DNA from: Rubricella sp038526735 | GTDB taxonomy: Bacteria; Pseudomonadota; Alphaproteobacteria; Rhodobacterales; Rhodobacteraceae | Reading direction: 5' to 3' | NCBI GenBank assembly: GCA_038526735.1 | Contig: JBCBGM010000011.1 | Location: 1-64,000, forward strand | Length of the DNA: 64,000 nt | In this document: positions 24,038 to 32,236 of the stretch, piece after piece | How the letters are laid out: each line of letters starts with the position of its first letter | Numbering within the stretch: the stretch's first letter is position 1 | Translations under genes and position numbers: made by a program | The notes under the pieces: generated by a model | Seen by the model: the letters and a program-made list of their open reading frames with translations, nothing else | The model's database searches: none | Told to the model about the DNA's origin: nothing

Positions 24038-25252
24038 GTGGCAGATGAGCGGATTATCGTCATAGGAGCTGGGCAAGCGGGGGCGTCTCTGGTGGCCGGC
24101 CTACGCAGCGGCGGCCACTCTGGCCCCATCACCCTGATCGGTGCAGAGCCCGTGCCCCCCTACCAGCGCCCGCCCCTCTCCAAGAAATACCTGCTCGGAG
24201 ACATGGCGCTAGAGCGGCTCTTTCTGCGGCCCGAGAGCTTCTACGCCGACAATGACATCACGCTGAAACTCGATGCTGTGGTTACTCAGATTGATCGGAT
24301 CGCTCAGACCGTCACCCTCAGCACCGGTGACACGCTGGAGTATGACAAGCTCGCGCTCACCACCGGCTCCAGCCCGATCAAGTTGCCCGAGGCGATGACC
24401 AAAGGCCTTGGTGGCATCTACCTGATGCGCGATCTCGCCGATGCAGACGCTCTCGCTCCCCATATGATCGAGGGCCGCCGCGCGCTGGTCGTGGGGGGCG
24501 GATATATCGGGCTAGAGGCCGCCGCCGTGCTCGCTGCGCGTGGTGTGCAGGTCACTCTGGTGGAGCTCGCAGACCGGCTCTTGGCCCGTGTCGCAGCGCC
24601 CGAAACCGCCGATTACTTCCGCACCCTGCACACCCGCCATGGCGTGGATATCCGCGAGGGCGTAGGCCTCGCGGGCCTCGCAGGCGACGGCACCGTTCAA
24701 TCCGCAACCCTCTCTGACGGCAGCACCCTCGACATCGATCTGGTGCTTGTTGGGATTGGCATCCGCCCGGGCACTGCACTTGCAGAAGCTGCTGGCCTGA
24801 CCCTCGACAACGGCATCGCGGTCGATGCTCTGGGGCAGACGAGCGACCCTGCGATCTATGCCGCCGGAGATTGTGCGAGCTTCCCGTACAAAGACGGGCG
24901 GATCCGTCTCGAGTCTGTGCCCAACGCGATCGAACAGGCCGAAGTCGCCGCCGCCGCGATGCTGGGCGGGCAGGAGCAGTACCGCGCCAAACCGTGGTTC
25001 TGGTCAGACCAGTACGACGTGAAACTGCAAATCGCTGGGCTCAACACGGGCTACACGACGACCGTCACACGCCCCGGGGCGCGCGAAGGGAGCCAATCCG
25101 TCTGGTACTTCGACGAGGGCGAGCTTTTGGCCGTGGACGCAATGAACGCCCCCCGCGAGTACATGATGGCCAAACGCCTCATTGAGGCTGGCAAAACCCT
25201 AAGCCCAGACGCCGCCGCCGACCCAAACACCGACCTAAAAGCGCTGCTCTGA
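24038..25252 (+). CDS. FAD-dependent ferredoxin reductase (rhodocoxin/putidaredoxin reductase type)
   Basis: 404-aa flavoprotein. FAD motif IVIGAGQAGASLVAGLRSGG at the start, PPYQRPPLSKKYLLGD, NAD motif ALVVGGGYIGLEAAAVLAA near residue 150, and IYAAGDCASFP for the flavin tail. The C-terminal FWSDQYDVKLQIAGL is typical of reductases for [2Fe-2S] ferredoxins feeding P450s or Rieske oxygenases. No ferredoxin or P450 gene is next to it, so the partner is unknown. The GTG at 24038 has GAGGGAG upstream. Confidence 0.88.
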   Translation: MADERIIVIGAGQAGASLVAGLRSGGHSGPITLIGAEPVPPYQRPPLSKKYLLGDMALERLFLRPESFYADNDITLKLDAVVTQIDRIAQTVTLSTGDTLEYDKLALTTGSSPIKLPEAMTKGLGGIYLMRDLADADALAPHMIEGRRALVVGGGYIGLEAAAVLAARGVQVTLVELADRLLARVAAPETADYFRTLHTRHGVDIREGVGLAGLAGDGTVQSATLSDGSTLDIDLVLVGIGIRPGTALAEAAGLTLDNGIAVDALGQTSDPAIYAAGDCASFPYKDGRIRLESVPNAIEQAEVAAAAMLGGQEQYRAKPWFWSDQYDVKLQIAGLNTGYTTTVTRPGAREGSQSVWYFDEGELLAVDAMNAPREYMMAKRLIEAGKTLSPDAAADPNTDLKALL

Positions 25253-25276
25253 TCCCTTAATTCGAATTGGACCACG

Positions 25277-25430
25277 CCCCGGACCCGATCCGGGGCCTCG
25301 TTGGTTTTGAGCAGCACCCGCGCAGCGTAAGGGCGAGGTCCGTCGCGCACGCCAGCCCGACCGCTAGGTCTGGCACGCGCTTCGGTTTGCAGTGTTCAAA
25401 TAGGTGCTCGATCCTGTTCGGGACGTAGCC
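25277..25430 (+). repeat. Palindromic intergenic repeat, shortened copy D
   Basis: CCCCGGAcccgaTCCGGGG is followed by a degraded version of the hairpin, GCCAGCCCgaccgctaGGTCTGGC. The long middle segment is absent. It passes straight into a fragment of the REPIN-like element at 25431-25483. Confidence 0.7.
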
Positions 25431-25483
25431 CAGCCGGATGCGACCAGCCTCCGGCCACGCCCTCCCTCTCCCTTGGGAGGGCG
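25431..25483 (+). repeat. REPIN-like element, left-half fragment
   Basis: CAGCCGGATGCGACCAGCCTCCGGCCACGCCC-type sequence with the local GGGAGGGCG hairpin. The distal inverted arm found in the two full copies is missing, so this copy is truncated. Confidence 0.65.
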
Positions 25484-25610
25484 TCGCCTGTGTTTCGCGC
25501 TGTTCACCGAGGTCCCGGATCAGGTCCGGGACGTTCTCGGGGGCGCCCTCACAAACAGCCTCAAAATAGTACGATCCCGCACTACTCTCTTACCAAAGCG
25601 TTACCCAGTC

Positions 25611-25666
25611 TTGCAAAACTGCAGGACGTTAAGCGGTTCTTCACCGCCCACCCTGCATTTTTGCAA
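25611..25666. repeat. Nested inverted repeat after hemE
   Basis: TTGCAAAACTGCAGG (25611-25625) pairs with CCTGCATTTTTGCAA (25652-25666) at 14 of 15 positions. Inside, GCGGT and ACCGC form a second short stem. It ends 13 bp from the hemE stop and could act as a leftward terminator or a structured 3' end, though it has no T-run. Confidence 0.55.
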
Positions 25667-25678
25667 TACCCAAGCCGC

Positions 25679-26743
25679 CTACCCGCGCACTGCTTCGAGC
25701 ATCCGGTGAACGTTATCCGGGTCCGCGTCCGGGGTGATCCCGTGGCCTAGATTGAAGATATGGGGGCCATTTGCAAAGGCTGCGCAGGTCGCCTTTACGG
25801 CATTCACCAGCGCGTCTCCGCCTTGCACCATGAAGAGCGGGTCGAGGTTGCCCTGCGTACAAGTCTTGGTCTGCACATGCGCCGCCGCCCAGGCCGGATC
25901 GACCGAGGTATCGAGCGCAACTGCCTGAATATCCACGCTTTCCGCGAAGCTTGCGTAGTTTCCACCAGCCCCACGGGGGAAGCCGATGATCGGCACATCC
26001 GGGTATTTCGCACGGATCGCAGCGACGATCTTTTGCGCCGGGCGCACCGCGTATTTCTCAAACTCAAGGCCGGGCAACGCGCCCGCCCAGCTGTCAAAGA
26101 GCTTCACGACTTCAGCACCGGCATCGATCTGCGCAATCAAATACGCCGCCGTCGCCTCGGTCACCTTGTCTAAAAGCCCCTCAAATGTCTCCCGATCCCC
26201 ATACATCAACCGCCGCGCAGGCGCCTGATCGGGGGTGCCGCGGCCAGCGATCATGTAGGTTGCGACGGTCCAGGGGGCGCCGGCAAAGCCGATGAGAGTG
26301 GTCTCTTCAGGGAGTTCCTGGCGCAGGAGTTTCACCGTTTCATAGACCGGAGAGACGGTTTCGTGGATGTCGTCCACAGGCCCTAAAGCAGCCAGATCAG
26401 CGGCGGATGTCACGGTGGAAAGCCGTGGCCCCTCGCCCTGCACAAAGGTCAGATCAAGGCCAAGTGCTTGTGGGATCAGCAGAATATCCGCAAACAGGAT
26501 CGCGGCATCAAAGCCATACTTGCGGATGGGCTGTAGTGTTACCTCCGCCGCAAGCTCCGGGTTGTAGCACAGATCAAGGAACGAGCCTGCCTGCGCGCGG
26601 GTCGCGCGGTACTCGGGCAAATAGCGCCCCGCCTGTCGCATCATCCAGACCGGCGGCACCGCTTGTGTTTCACCGGCGAGGGCACGGAGGATGGTTTTGG
26701 TCGGGGCCATGGTCGTCCTTTCGGGGGTGAACGGGGCGTTCAT
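25679..26743 (-). CDS. hemE: Uroporphyrinogen decarboxylase
   Basis: 354-aa HemE. The substrate motifs PPVWMMRQAGRYLPEYR near the N terminus and IGFAGAPWTVATYMIAGRG in the middle are intact, as is GFPRGAG further on. It makes coproporphyrinogen III, the last precursor shared by haem and bacteriochlorophyll. The ATG at 26743 overlaps the idi stop and has GAGGT upstream. The ATG at 26710 also has a good AAAGGA site and fits the family N terminus, so the exact start is open. It is the last gene of a leftward run from bchG. Confidence 0.94.
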   Translation of the reverse strand: MNAPFTPERTTMAPTKTILRALAGETQAVPPVWMMRQAGRYLPEYRATRAQAGSFLDLCYNPELAAEVTLQPIRKYGFDAAILFADILLIPQALGLDLTFVQGEGPRLSTVTSAADLAALGPVDDIHETVSPVYETVKLLRQELPEETTLIGFAGAPWTVATYMIAGRGTPDQAPARRLMYGDRETFEGLLDKVTEATAAYLIAQIDAGAEVVKLFDSWAGALPGLEFEKYAVRPAQKIVAAIRAKYPDVPIIGFPRGAGGNYASFAESVDIQAVALDTSVDPAWAAAHVQTKTCTQGNLDPLFMVQGGDALVNAVKATCAAFANGPHIFNLGHGITPDADPDNVHRMLEAVRG

Positions 26744-27273
26744 AGGGCTACCTCTGCAAAAATGCGATCGGCGTGCTCAGCGAGATAAATCGCGAGCCAC
26801 GGCGTGTAGGTTTCAGGGTGCGCGGCCACATCGGCGCGCAGGTCATCAAGGGCGATCCAGCGCGTCTCGGAGACCTCGTTGGGATTGGGGCGCGGGCGCA
26901 GGGTGGCCTCGTCCACTTCAGCGATAAAGATCGAGGCGAGCTCATGCTCTATGAGGCCATTCCCGACATCGGCGCGGTACTCGACCTCGGCGCGCTTGCG
27001 CAGCGTAAGCCCTTGAATCCCAAGCTCTTCGGCCACTCGGCGGGGGGCGGCATCCTCAACGGTTTCGCCCCAATGCGGGTGGGTGCAGCAGGCATTCGTC
27101 CAAAGGCCCGGCGTGTGGTATTTGCTGTCCGCCCGACGCTGCAACAGTGTGCGGGTGCCATCCATGATAAACACCGAGATCGCCAGATGCCGCAGCCCCC
27201 GCTGGTGCGCGGCGAGTTTTTCAACGGGTTGCAGTGTGCCCTCAACCCAGGCGGGGATCATAATCTCGGTCAT
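26740..27273 (-). CDS. idi: Isopentenyl-diphosphate delta-isomerase, type 1
   Basis: 177-aa Nudix-fold isomerase. TNACCTHPHWGE contains the active Cys and metal-binding His, and RVAEELGIQ is the degenerate Nudix helix. ASIFIAEVD and NEVSETRWI carry the catalytic Glu region. It balances IPP and DMAPP for GGPP made by CrtE, and so feeds carotenoids and the bacteriochlorophyll tail. It overlaps both bchP and hemE by four bases. An idi next to bchP is also found in Rhodobacter clusters. Confidence 0.94.
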   Translation of the reverse strand: MTEIMIPAWVEGTLQPVEKLAAHQRGLRHLAISVFIMDGTRTLLQRRADSKYHTPGLWTNACCTHPHWGETVEDAAPRRVAEELGIQGLTLRKRAEVEYRADVGNGLIEHELASIFIAEVDEATLRPRPNPNEVSETRWIALDDLRADVAAHPETYTPWLAIYLAEHADRIFAEVAL

Positions 27274-28466
27274 GATTTCGCGGGGATCAGGCGCATCAGA
27301 TGCGCGCAGTTTTTCAGGAAGATGCGGGCATGCGCGAGGGGTTTTGCAAACACCAGGCGCTTGTGCATGTAGCCCTCAAACGTGAGGCGCTGGATGTCTA
27401 TGTCATTGCACATGCTGACAAAACGCTCGCGGCGGTCGTCTGAGATATACCAGGTGTGTTGCATCTGGCCGAGCACGCGAAAGACCATGCCATGCTCCCA
27501 CAAGAACTTGCGGCGCGCGCTGCGCAGCTTGGCGGGGTTGTTCTTGGCGAGGGCCATGTGCAGGGCTTCTCCGGCGTGGCGCCCGCAACACATCGCATAA
27601 TAGATACCCTCGCCGGAAGAGGGTGCGACGACGCCTGCAGCATCTCCGGCGACGAGCACATCCTTGCCATTGTCCCACCGCTTCATCGGTTTGAGCGGGA
27701 TGGGCGCGCCCTCGGTGCGGATCGTCTCGCAGTCTTTCAGGCCGCTCTCATCGCGGAGTTTCGCAGTCGCGTCTTTCAGATCAAACCCGTTGATGCCGGT
27801 GCCCATGCCCACGCTGGCGTGGTCGCCGTGCGGAAAGACCCAGCCGTAAAAATCGGGAGAGATGTCCCCGCGATAAACGACATCGCAGCGCTTGGCGTCA
27901 TAGGCGGGGGCGTCTTCTTTGGCTTTGGGGGCCTTGATGATTTCGTGATAGGCGATGACATAGTCGATCTCGCCACCCTTCGGGATCTCTTGCCGGGCCA
28001 CGTTGGAGCGCGCGCCATCTGCGCCAAGCACCATGCGGGTTTTGAGGTGGATCGGTTCCGCGCCGGCCTCTTTGGGGCGGTAGACGACCTCAGTGCCGTT
28101 CTCGCGGCTGACTTTTACGAAGGTGCCGGTGAGCCGCTCTGCGCCCGCCTCGGCCGCGCGCTCGCGGAGGAATTCGTCGAAAAACTCCCGATCGACCATC
28201 CCGACATAGCCATTCTCGATGGGGATATCGACCTCGCGCCCGGTGGGGGAGATCATGCGGGCGACATTCACCTTGGCCACAAGCTGCGCGTCGGGGATGT
28301 CGAAATCACGGATGCAGCGAGGGGGCACAGCACCGCCGCAGGGCTTGATGCGCCCAGCCTTGTCGATGAGTGCAACCTTCCATCCAGCGCGGGCGAGGTC
28401 TGTGGCTGCGGTTGCGCCGCAGGGGCCCCCTCCAACAACGACGACGTCATAAATGTCCTGGCTCAT
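27270..28466 (-). CDS. bchP: Geranylgeranyl diphosphate / geranylgeranyl-bacteriochlorophyll reductase BchP
   Basis: 398-aa FAD-dependent reductase. FAD fold YDVVVVGGGPCGATAATDLA, then KAGRIKPCGGAVPPRCIRDF, which is specific for BchP/ChlP, and GDAAGVVAPSSGEGIYYAMC for the second FAD contact. It reduces the geranylgeranyl tail to phytyl. GGGAG precedes the ATG. Stop overlaps the idi start. Confidence 0.96.
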   Translation of the reverse strand: MSQDIYDVVVVGGGPCGATAATDLARAGWKVALIDKAGRIKPCGGAVPPRCIRDFDIPDAQLVAKVNVARMISPTGREVDIPIENGYVGMVDREFFDEFLRERAAEAGAERLTGTFVKVSRENGTEVVYRPKEAGAEPIHLKTRMVLGADGARSNVARQEIPKGGEIDYVIAYHEIIKAPKAKEDAPAYDAKRCDVVYRGDISPDFYGWVFPHGDHASVGMGTGINGFDLKDATAKLRDESGLKDCETIRTEGAPIPLKPMKRWDNGKDVLVAGDAAGVVAPSSGEGIYYAMCCGRHAGEALHMALAKNNPAKLRSARRKFLWEHGMVFRVLGQMQHTWYISDDRRERFVSMCNDIDIQRLTFEGYMHKRLVFAKPLAHARIFLKNCAHLMRLIPAKS

Positions 28467-28467
28467 G

Positions 28468-29775
28468 TCATTCTCCCGGAACGGTCAGGCTGGAGGGTAG
28501 GGGGGCCTCAGCCGAAAAGCTGATGCGCGCGGCGTGGGCGGCGGACAGCAAAAAGATCAGCCCCTCGCCGATAAAAACGGTGCCATAGGCAAGCGCGAGA
28601 TCGGGGGTGAGCGCGCGCATGATGTCTACGGCGACGGTGCCTGCGAAGGAGCCGATGGCGAAGGCGATGGCTTGGGCGGCACCGAACACACCCATGCGCA
28701 TCCCCTCGCGGGCGGAGGTGCCGCCTGTGGCGAGCACCATCATCGCGCCAATGGCGGCGACGGCGAAAACCCCGTTGGAAAAGCCGAGGAGGAACACATT
28801 GGGCGCAATCGGCCAGTCGGCGTTTTGCTGGCCTCCAAAGCCGAGCGCGATCAGCGCAAAGCCGGAAGCCGCGCAGCCGCCGACGACCCAGGTGTTGACC
28901 GGCAGGTTGATCCAGCGTTTCAGCGCTGTGCCCGCGAGCAGCACCAAGATCATCCCCAACAGCGCACCGCCGTGGTGCATTCCGCCGAGTTGAGTGCTTT
29001 CGCCGGGCGTCATGCCAAAGACATGGCCAGCGTAGGGCTCTAGGATGAGGTCTTGGGTGTTGTAGGCGACCATCGCGGTGAAGACGAACACGGCGAAGAC
29101 GCGGGCGGAGCGATCCTCCCACACCTCGCGGACGGCGGCCATGAAATCAGGCTTTTCGTTGGTTTGAGGGGGCGCGATGGCGCCGCGCTCGATGCCCCAG
29201 GTGCCGATGATGCCCAGCAGCATGGCAATCGCACCCACGCTGCAGGTCACGGCGACAAGGCGGGTGTGAGTGTAGGGGTCAAGGTTTGCGCCCGCGCCAA
29301 TGCCGGTGGCGGCAAGGCCGAAGATCATCATGATCCAGACCGCAGAGCCCGCCGCTGCCTTGCGGTCATCTGAGACGCGCGCGGCGAGCAGCGCCAAGAG
29401 GTTTGTGCCCGCAGCACCGATCCCGGCACCGATGGCGATGAACGACAGGATCGCAGCAGCAATGCCGAGGCCGAGCCGGGTCTCCATCAGCACCACCGAG
29501 AGCGCCGCGCAGATGCCGCCGGTGATGAGCACGGCGAGGCCGCCCAAGATCCACGGCGTGCGGCGGGCGTGTTGGTCTGCGGAGTGGCCAAAAAGCGGGC
29601 GGCTCATCTGGCTGCCTTGGTAAAGCGCGACGAGGAAGCCGGGGAGAACGGCAGGCAGGGCCAACTCCACCACCATCACGCGGTTGAGGGTGGCGGTGGC
29701 GAGCACCACGATGGAGCCAAGCGCCATTTGCACGAGGCCAAGGCGCAGGATGCCGGGCCAGCCGAGCGTCTTCAT
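28468..29775 (-). CDS. PucC-family major facilitator protein beside bchP (Bch2/ORF428 type)
   Basis: 435-aa membrane protein with about 12 spans. MALGSIVVLATATLNRVMVV near the N terminus and TQDLILEPYAGHVFGMTPGE are PucC/LhaA-family marks. In Rhodobacter this gene lies between bchG and bchP and was first named a 44.5-kDa bacteriochlorophyll synthase subunit; it is now seen as a pigment-handling or assembly transporter. The true start is the ATG at 29775, which overlaps the bchG stop by four bases, although the frame runs further back. Paralogue of lhaA in this window. Confidence 0.9.
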   Translation of the reverse strand: MKTLGWPGILRLGLVQMALGSIVVLATATLNRVMVVELALPAVLPGFLVALYQGSQMSRPLFGHSADQHARRTPWILGGLAVLITGGICAALSVVLMETRLGLGIAAAILSFIAIGAGIGAAGTNLLALLAARVSDDRKAAAGSAVWIMMIFGLAATGIGAGANLDPYTHTRLVAVTCSVGAIAMLLGIIGTWGIERGAIAPPQTNEKPDFMAAVREVWEDRSARVFAVFVFTAMVAYNTQDLILEPYAGHVFGMTPGESTQLGGMHHGGALLGMILVLLAGTALKRWINLPVNTWVVGGCAASGFALIALGFGGQQNADWPIAPNVFLLGFSNGVFAVAAIGAMMVLATGGTSAREGMRMGVFGAAQAIAFAIGSFAGTVAVDIMRALTPDLALAYGTVFIGEGLIFLLSAAHAARISFSAEAPLPSSLTVPGE

Positions 29776-30674
29776 ACCATGCCCCCCAATGCGACGGCGC
29801 TGGCCATCATGCCTGAGACGTAGAGCACCACGCCGGTGGCGTTGTACCAGGGCGCAAGGCCTTTCGGGTCGGTCAGCAGTTTGGCCATCGCGAGAAGCTG
29901 CGCGGCAATCACCAGCGTCACGACAGCGGCGGGGCCTTTTGCATCCCACGAGATGAGGAGGGCGAGCACTGCGAGTTGCGGGATCGCCATCACCCAGCAG
30001 GCGAGCTTTGCGGCCCGCTCTGGGCCAAGGGTGACTGGCAGGGAATTCACGCCCTGTTTGATGTCGCCCTCTATGGCCTTGAAATCATTGAGGGTCATGA
30101 TGCCATGCGCGCCGAGGGCATAGAGGCCCGCGATCAGGATCACCTCCCAGCGGGCACCGGCAGCTCCGGCCATCACAACCGCGCCGGTGAACCAGGGCAG
30201 GCCCTCATAGCAAAGGCCGACGACACCGGGGCCAACCCAGCCGGAGCGTTTTAGCCGGATCGGCTCTACCGAATAGGCCCAGGCGCAGATGACAGCAAAG
30301 ATCGTCGCGCCAAAGCCCCAGGGGCCAAGAAACGCCCCGACGATGAGAGAGAGGACTGTCCAGCCGATGGCCACATAAAGCCCCCAACGTCCGGGCATCC
30401 GGCCCGAAGGGATCGGGCGGTGCGGCTCGTTGATCGCGTCGACGTGGCGGTCGCACCAATCGTTTGCGGCCTGGCTCATCGCGCAGACGATGGGGCCTGC
30501 AAGGATCACGCCCAAGAGCGCGAGCGCCCAGTTTTCCAGGATCGGAACCCCCGAAGAGACCACGCCACAGGCATAGGCCCACATCGGTGGAAACCATGTG
30601 ACGGGCTTCAACAGCTCCAGCACGGTGGCCGGGGCAGGGTAGCGGAGCGGGATATCTGTTTCGCTGACAGCCAT
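29772..30674 (-). CDS. bchG: Bacteriochlorophyll a synthase BchG
   Basis: 300-aa UbiA-family prenyltransferase with about eight spans. LLKPVTWFPPMWAYACGVVS leads in, the Mg-diphosphate motif is NDWCDRHVDAINEPHRPIPS, and the second Asp motif is LNDFKAIEGDIKQGVNSLPV. It attaches the geranylgeranyl tail to bacteriochlorophyllide a. The ATG at 30674 is preferred; a TTG three codons upstream lies inside the operator. A weak ribosome site and an operator three bases before the start make this start region unusual. Confidence 0.94.
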   Translation of the reverse strand: MAVSETDIPLRYPAPATVLELLKPVTWFPPMWAYACGVVSSGVPILENWALALLGVILAGPIVCAMSQAANDWCDRHVDAINEPHRPIPSGRMPGRWGLYVAIGWTVLSLIVGAFLGPWGFGATIFAVICAWAYSVEPIRLKRSGWVGPGVVGLCYEGLPWFTGAVVMAGAAGARWEVILIAGLYALGAHGIMTLNDFKAIEGDIKQGVNSLPVTLGPERAAKLACWVMAIPQLAVLALLISWDAKGPAAVVTLVIAAQLLAMAKLLTDPKGLAPWYNATGVVLYVSGMMASAVALGGMV

Positions 30675-30677
30675 AAC

Positions 30678-30695
30678 TGTCAACTTAGCTTAACA
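30678..30695. promoter_or_regulatory. PpsR/CrtJ operator directly before bchG
   Basis: TGTCAACTTAGCTTAACA fits TGT-N12-ACA. It ends three bases from the bchG ATG, so it would sit at or downstream of the transcription start, or block a leaderless message. A second copy lies 35 bp further upstream. Confidence 0.65.
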
Positions 30696-30730
30696 CCTAC
30701 GTTTCGGAAAGGGACGACTGCAGGCTTTTT

Positions 30731-30748
30731 TGTCAATTTAACCTGACA
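30731..30748. promoter_or_regulatory. PpsR/CrtJ operator in the ppsR-bchG gap
   Basis: TGTCAATTTAACCTGACA is a near-ideal palindrome of the PpsR type (TGTc-N10-gACA). On the minus strand it contains TTGACA, a possible -35 for bchG. It lies six bases after the ppsR stop. Confidence 0.78.
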
Positions 30749-30754
30749 GGTCGC

Positions 30755-32224
30755 TCAGACGTCCTCTTCTTGAGCGTTTGAATTGATCAGGCCGAACTTG
30801 CGCAGCTTCACATAGAGGGACTGTCGCGAAAGGCCGAGCATTTCAGCCGCAGAGGCGCGATTGTTTCCGGTCAGCTGGAGGGCCGTCTCGATGCACATCC
30901 GCTCAACCACATCGGTGGTGGAACGCACGAGCTCTTTGAGCGGGGCGGAGCCCACAAGCTCCATCACATGCTCCACCGATTCGGGGCTAACTGTCTGCGC
31001 GCGGACGCGGCTGGCCTCCAGCCGGCTGACATCGCGCAGGATAAAGCCAAAACCGGTGTGGGCGTCGGATTGGATATGAACGGCTGAGATCTCCACCGGA
31101 ACGGTCGAGCCAAAGGTGGAGCGCAGCGTCGTCGAATAGATCGACAGCCGCCCGTGCTCTTGCGCGTTGGCAAGCATTACACTCAGGTCAACGCCAGGGC
31201 GGCCCAGGAATTGCGAAAGGGACGTGCCGCGCACACCCTCAAACACCGCAACATCCGCGAGCGAGAGGAACGCGTCGTTCGCTTGGTGGATCTGGCCGGC
31301 GTGATCGGTGATCACGACCGCATCCGAGGTCTGGTTGAAGAGTGCGCCCAGCGCCTCCCCAAAGCCGAAGCCGTCATTCCCTTGCTTTTGCTGCTGCGTG
31401 AGGCGGCAGAGAACGAACGTCTCCGTCGCGGCGCGGAACAGCACACAGCTGAGGTCATAGAGGGAGCCGCCATCGCGCCCGCGAATGGTAAGGTTGGTCG
31501 CTTTGCCGGTGGCACGGACGGAGGCTAGTGTCGCCGTGATCTCGTGGTGGCTTTCGTCGGCAAACTCTTGCTCGAAGACCGCGTTCACCAGATCGCGGGA
31601 GGAGCGACCGAGCGCTTTGGCAGCGGTCGGGTTCGCCTCGATGATCCGGCCGGACTCTGCGTCCATGATGATCAGCGCCTCGGAGGAGGTCTCAAAGAGC
31701 ACGCGGTAGCGCGTTTCGATCTGGCGGAAGCGCTCGTAGTCTTGCTCTAGCGCGAGTTGCGCTTTGACGAGGCGGTTTTGCAGGCGGGCTACGGCGCGCA
31801 GGTCACGGCCCAAGAGCACGATCATCCCCGGCCCGGTAGAGACGGCCGAATAGCGCACCGGCAATTGCTCACCGTTGGGCATGATGTGGTTGACCTCGCG
31901 CCAATGCGGCGTGTCACCCGCAGCGGCATCGGCCAAGAGCTCCAGCACCTTATGGCGGCTGTCCTCGGTGACGAGGTCTTGCAGCTTGGCCCCGGCCCAT
32001 TGCTCTAGGAGTTCGGGCCCGATGGTCTCGTCCCCGATAGAGATGTCGTGGATCTGGCCATCGTTGCTGACAACGAAGGACACATCCGACGAGGTCGAGA
32101 TCATCTTCCCAACCGACGCTGCATCGAGCGCCGAGAAGCGATCCGGGTTCGCAAAAAACAGACTTGCCTTGTTCACGTCGCTTTCACCGTTGTCTTGATC
32201 GGGATCAGCCCTTTTGACTGTCAC
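30755..32224 (-). CDS. ppsR: Photosynthesis gene repressor PpsR (CrtJ)
   Basis: 489-aa repressor: an N-terminal PAS-like domain, a linker helix region (LVKAQLALEQDYERFRQIET), two PAS domains (from about residues 165 and 290), and a C-terminal Fis-type helix-turn-helix ending LTGNNRASAAEMLGLSRQSL-YVKLRKFGL. Cys444, in ERMCIETALQL just before the helix-turn-helix, corresponds to the reactive Cys of PpsR. Two more Cys lie in the third PAS domain. It represses bch, crt and puf genes under oxygen. The GTG at 32224 is two bases after the ppaA stop; a GTG at 32176 has a better ribosome site. Confidence 0.95.
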   Translation of the reverse strand: MTVKRADPDQDNGESDVNKASLFFANPDRFSALDAASVGKMISTSSDVSFVVSNDGQIHDISIGDETIGPELLEQWAGAKLQDLVTEDSRHKVLELLADAAAGDTPHWREVNHIMPNGEQLPVRYSAVSTGPGMIVLLGRDLRAVARLQNRLVKAQLALEQDYERFRQIETRYRVLFETSSEALIIMDAESGRIIEANPTAAKALGRSSRDLVNAVFEQEFADESHHEITATLASVRATGKATNLTIRGRDGGSLYDLSCVLFRAATETFVLCRLTQQQKQGNDGFGFGEALGALFNQTSDAVVITDHAGQIHQANDAFLSLADVAVFEGVRGTSLSQFLGRPGVDLSVMLANAQEHGRLSIYSTTLRSTFGSTVPVEISAVHIQSDAHTGFGFILRDVSRLEASRVRAQTVSPESVEHVMELVGSAPLKELVRSTTDVVERMCIETALQLTGNNRASAAEMLGLSRQSLYVKLRKFGLINSNAQEEDV

Positions 32225-32236
32225 GATCAGTTAACA
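32219..32236. promoter_or_regulatory. TGT-N12-ACA palindrome at the ppaA-ppsR junction
   Basis: TGTCACGATCAGTTAACA spans the last ppaA codons and the ppsR GTG start. It fits the operator rule, but it lies inside an operon and could be chance. If real it would give local feedback on ppsR. Confidence 0.35.

Larger units (their letters stand above)
25253..25678. other. Repeat-bearing gap between the ferredoxin reductase gene and hemE
   Basis: About 425 bp between two convergent genes with no credible coding frame. It holds a shortened palindromic repeat (25277-25430), half a REPIN-like element (25431-25483), an isolated GAGGTCCCGGAtcaggTCCGGGA palindrome near 25510, and a nested inverted repeat at 25611-25666. 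Confidence 0.78.

Noticed and set aside
25253..25678. Replication origin beside hemE
   Set aside because: Alphaproteobacterial origins often lie by hemE, but I see no DnaA boxes (TTATCCACA-like), no CtrA TTAA-N7-TTAA set and no rho, maf or parAB genes. The gap is explained by repeats and lies at the 3' side of hemE.
32219..32236. TGT-N12-ACA at the ppaA-ppsR junction as a firm operator
   Set aside because: It fits the rule, but several such matches are expected by chance in 64 kb and this one is inside an operon; kept only as a low-confidence feature.
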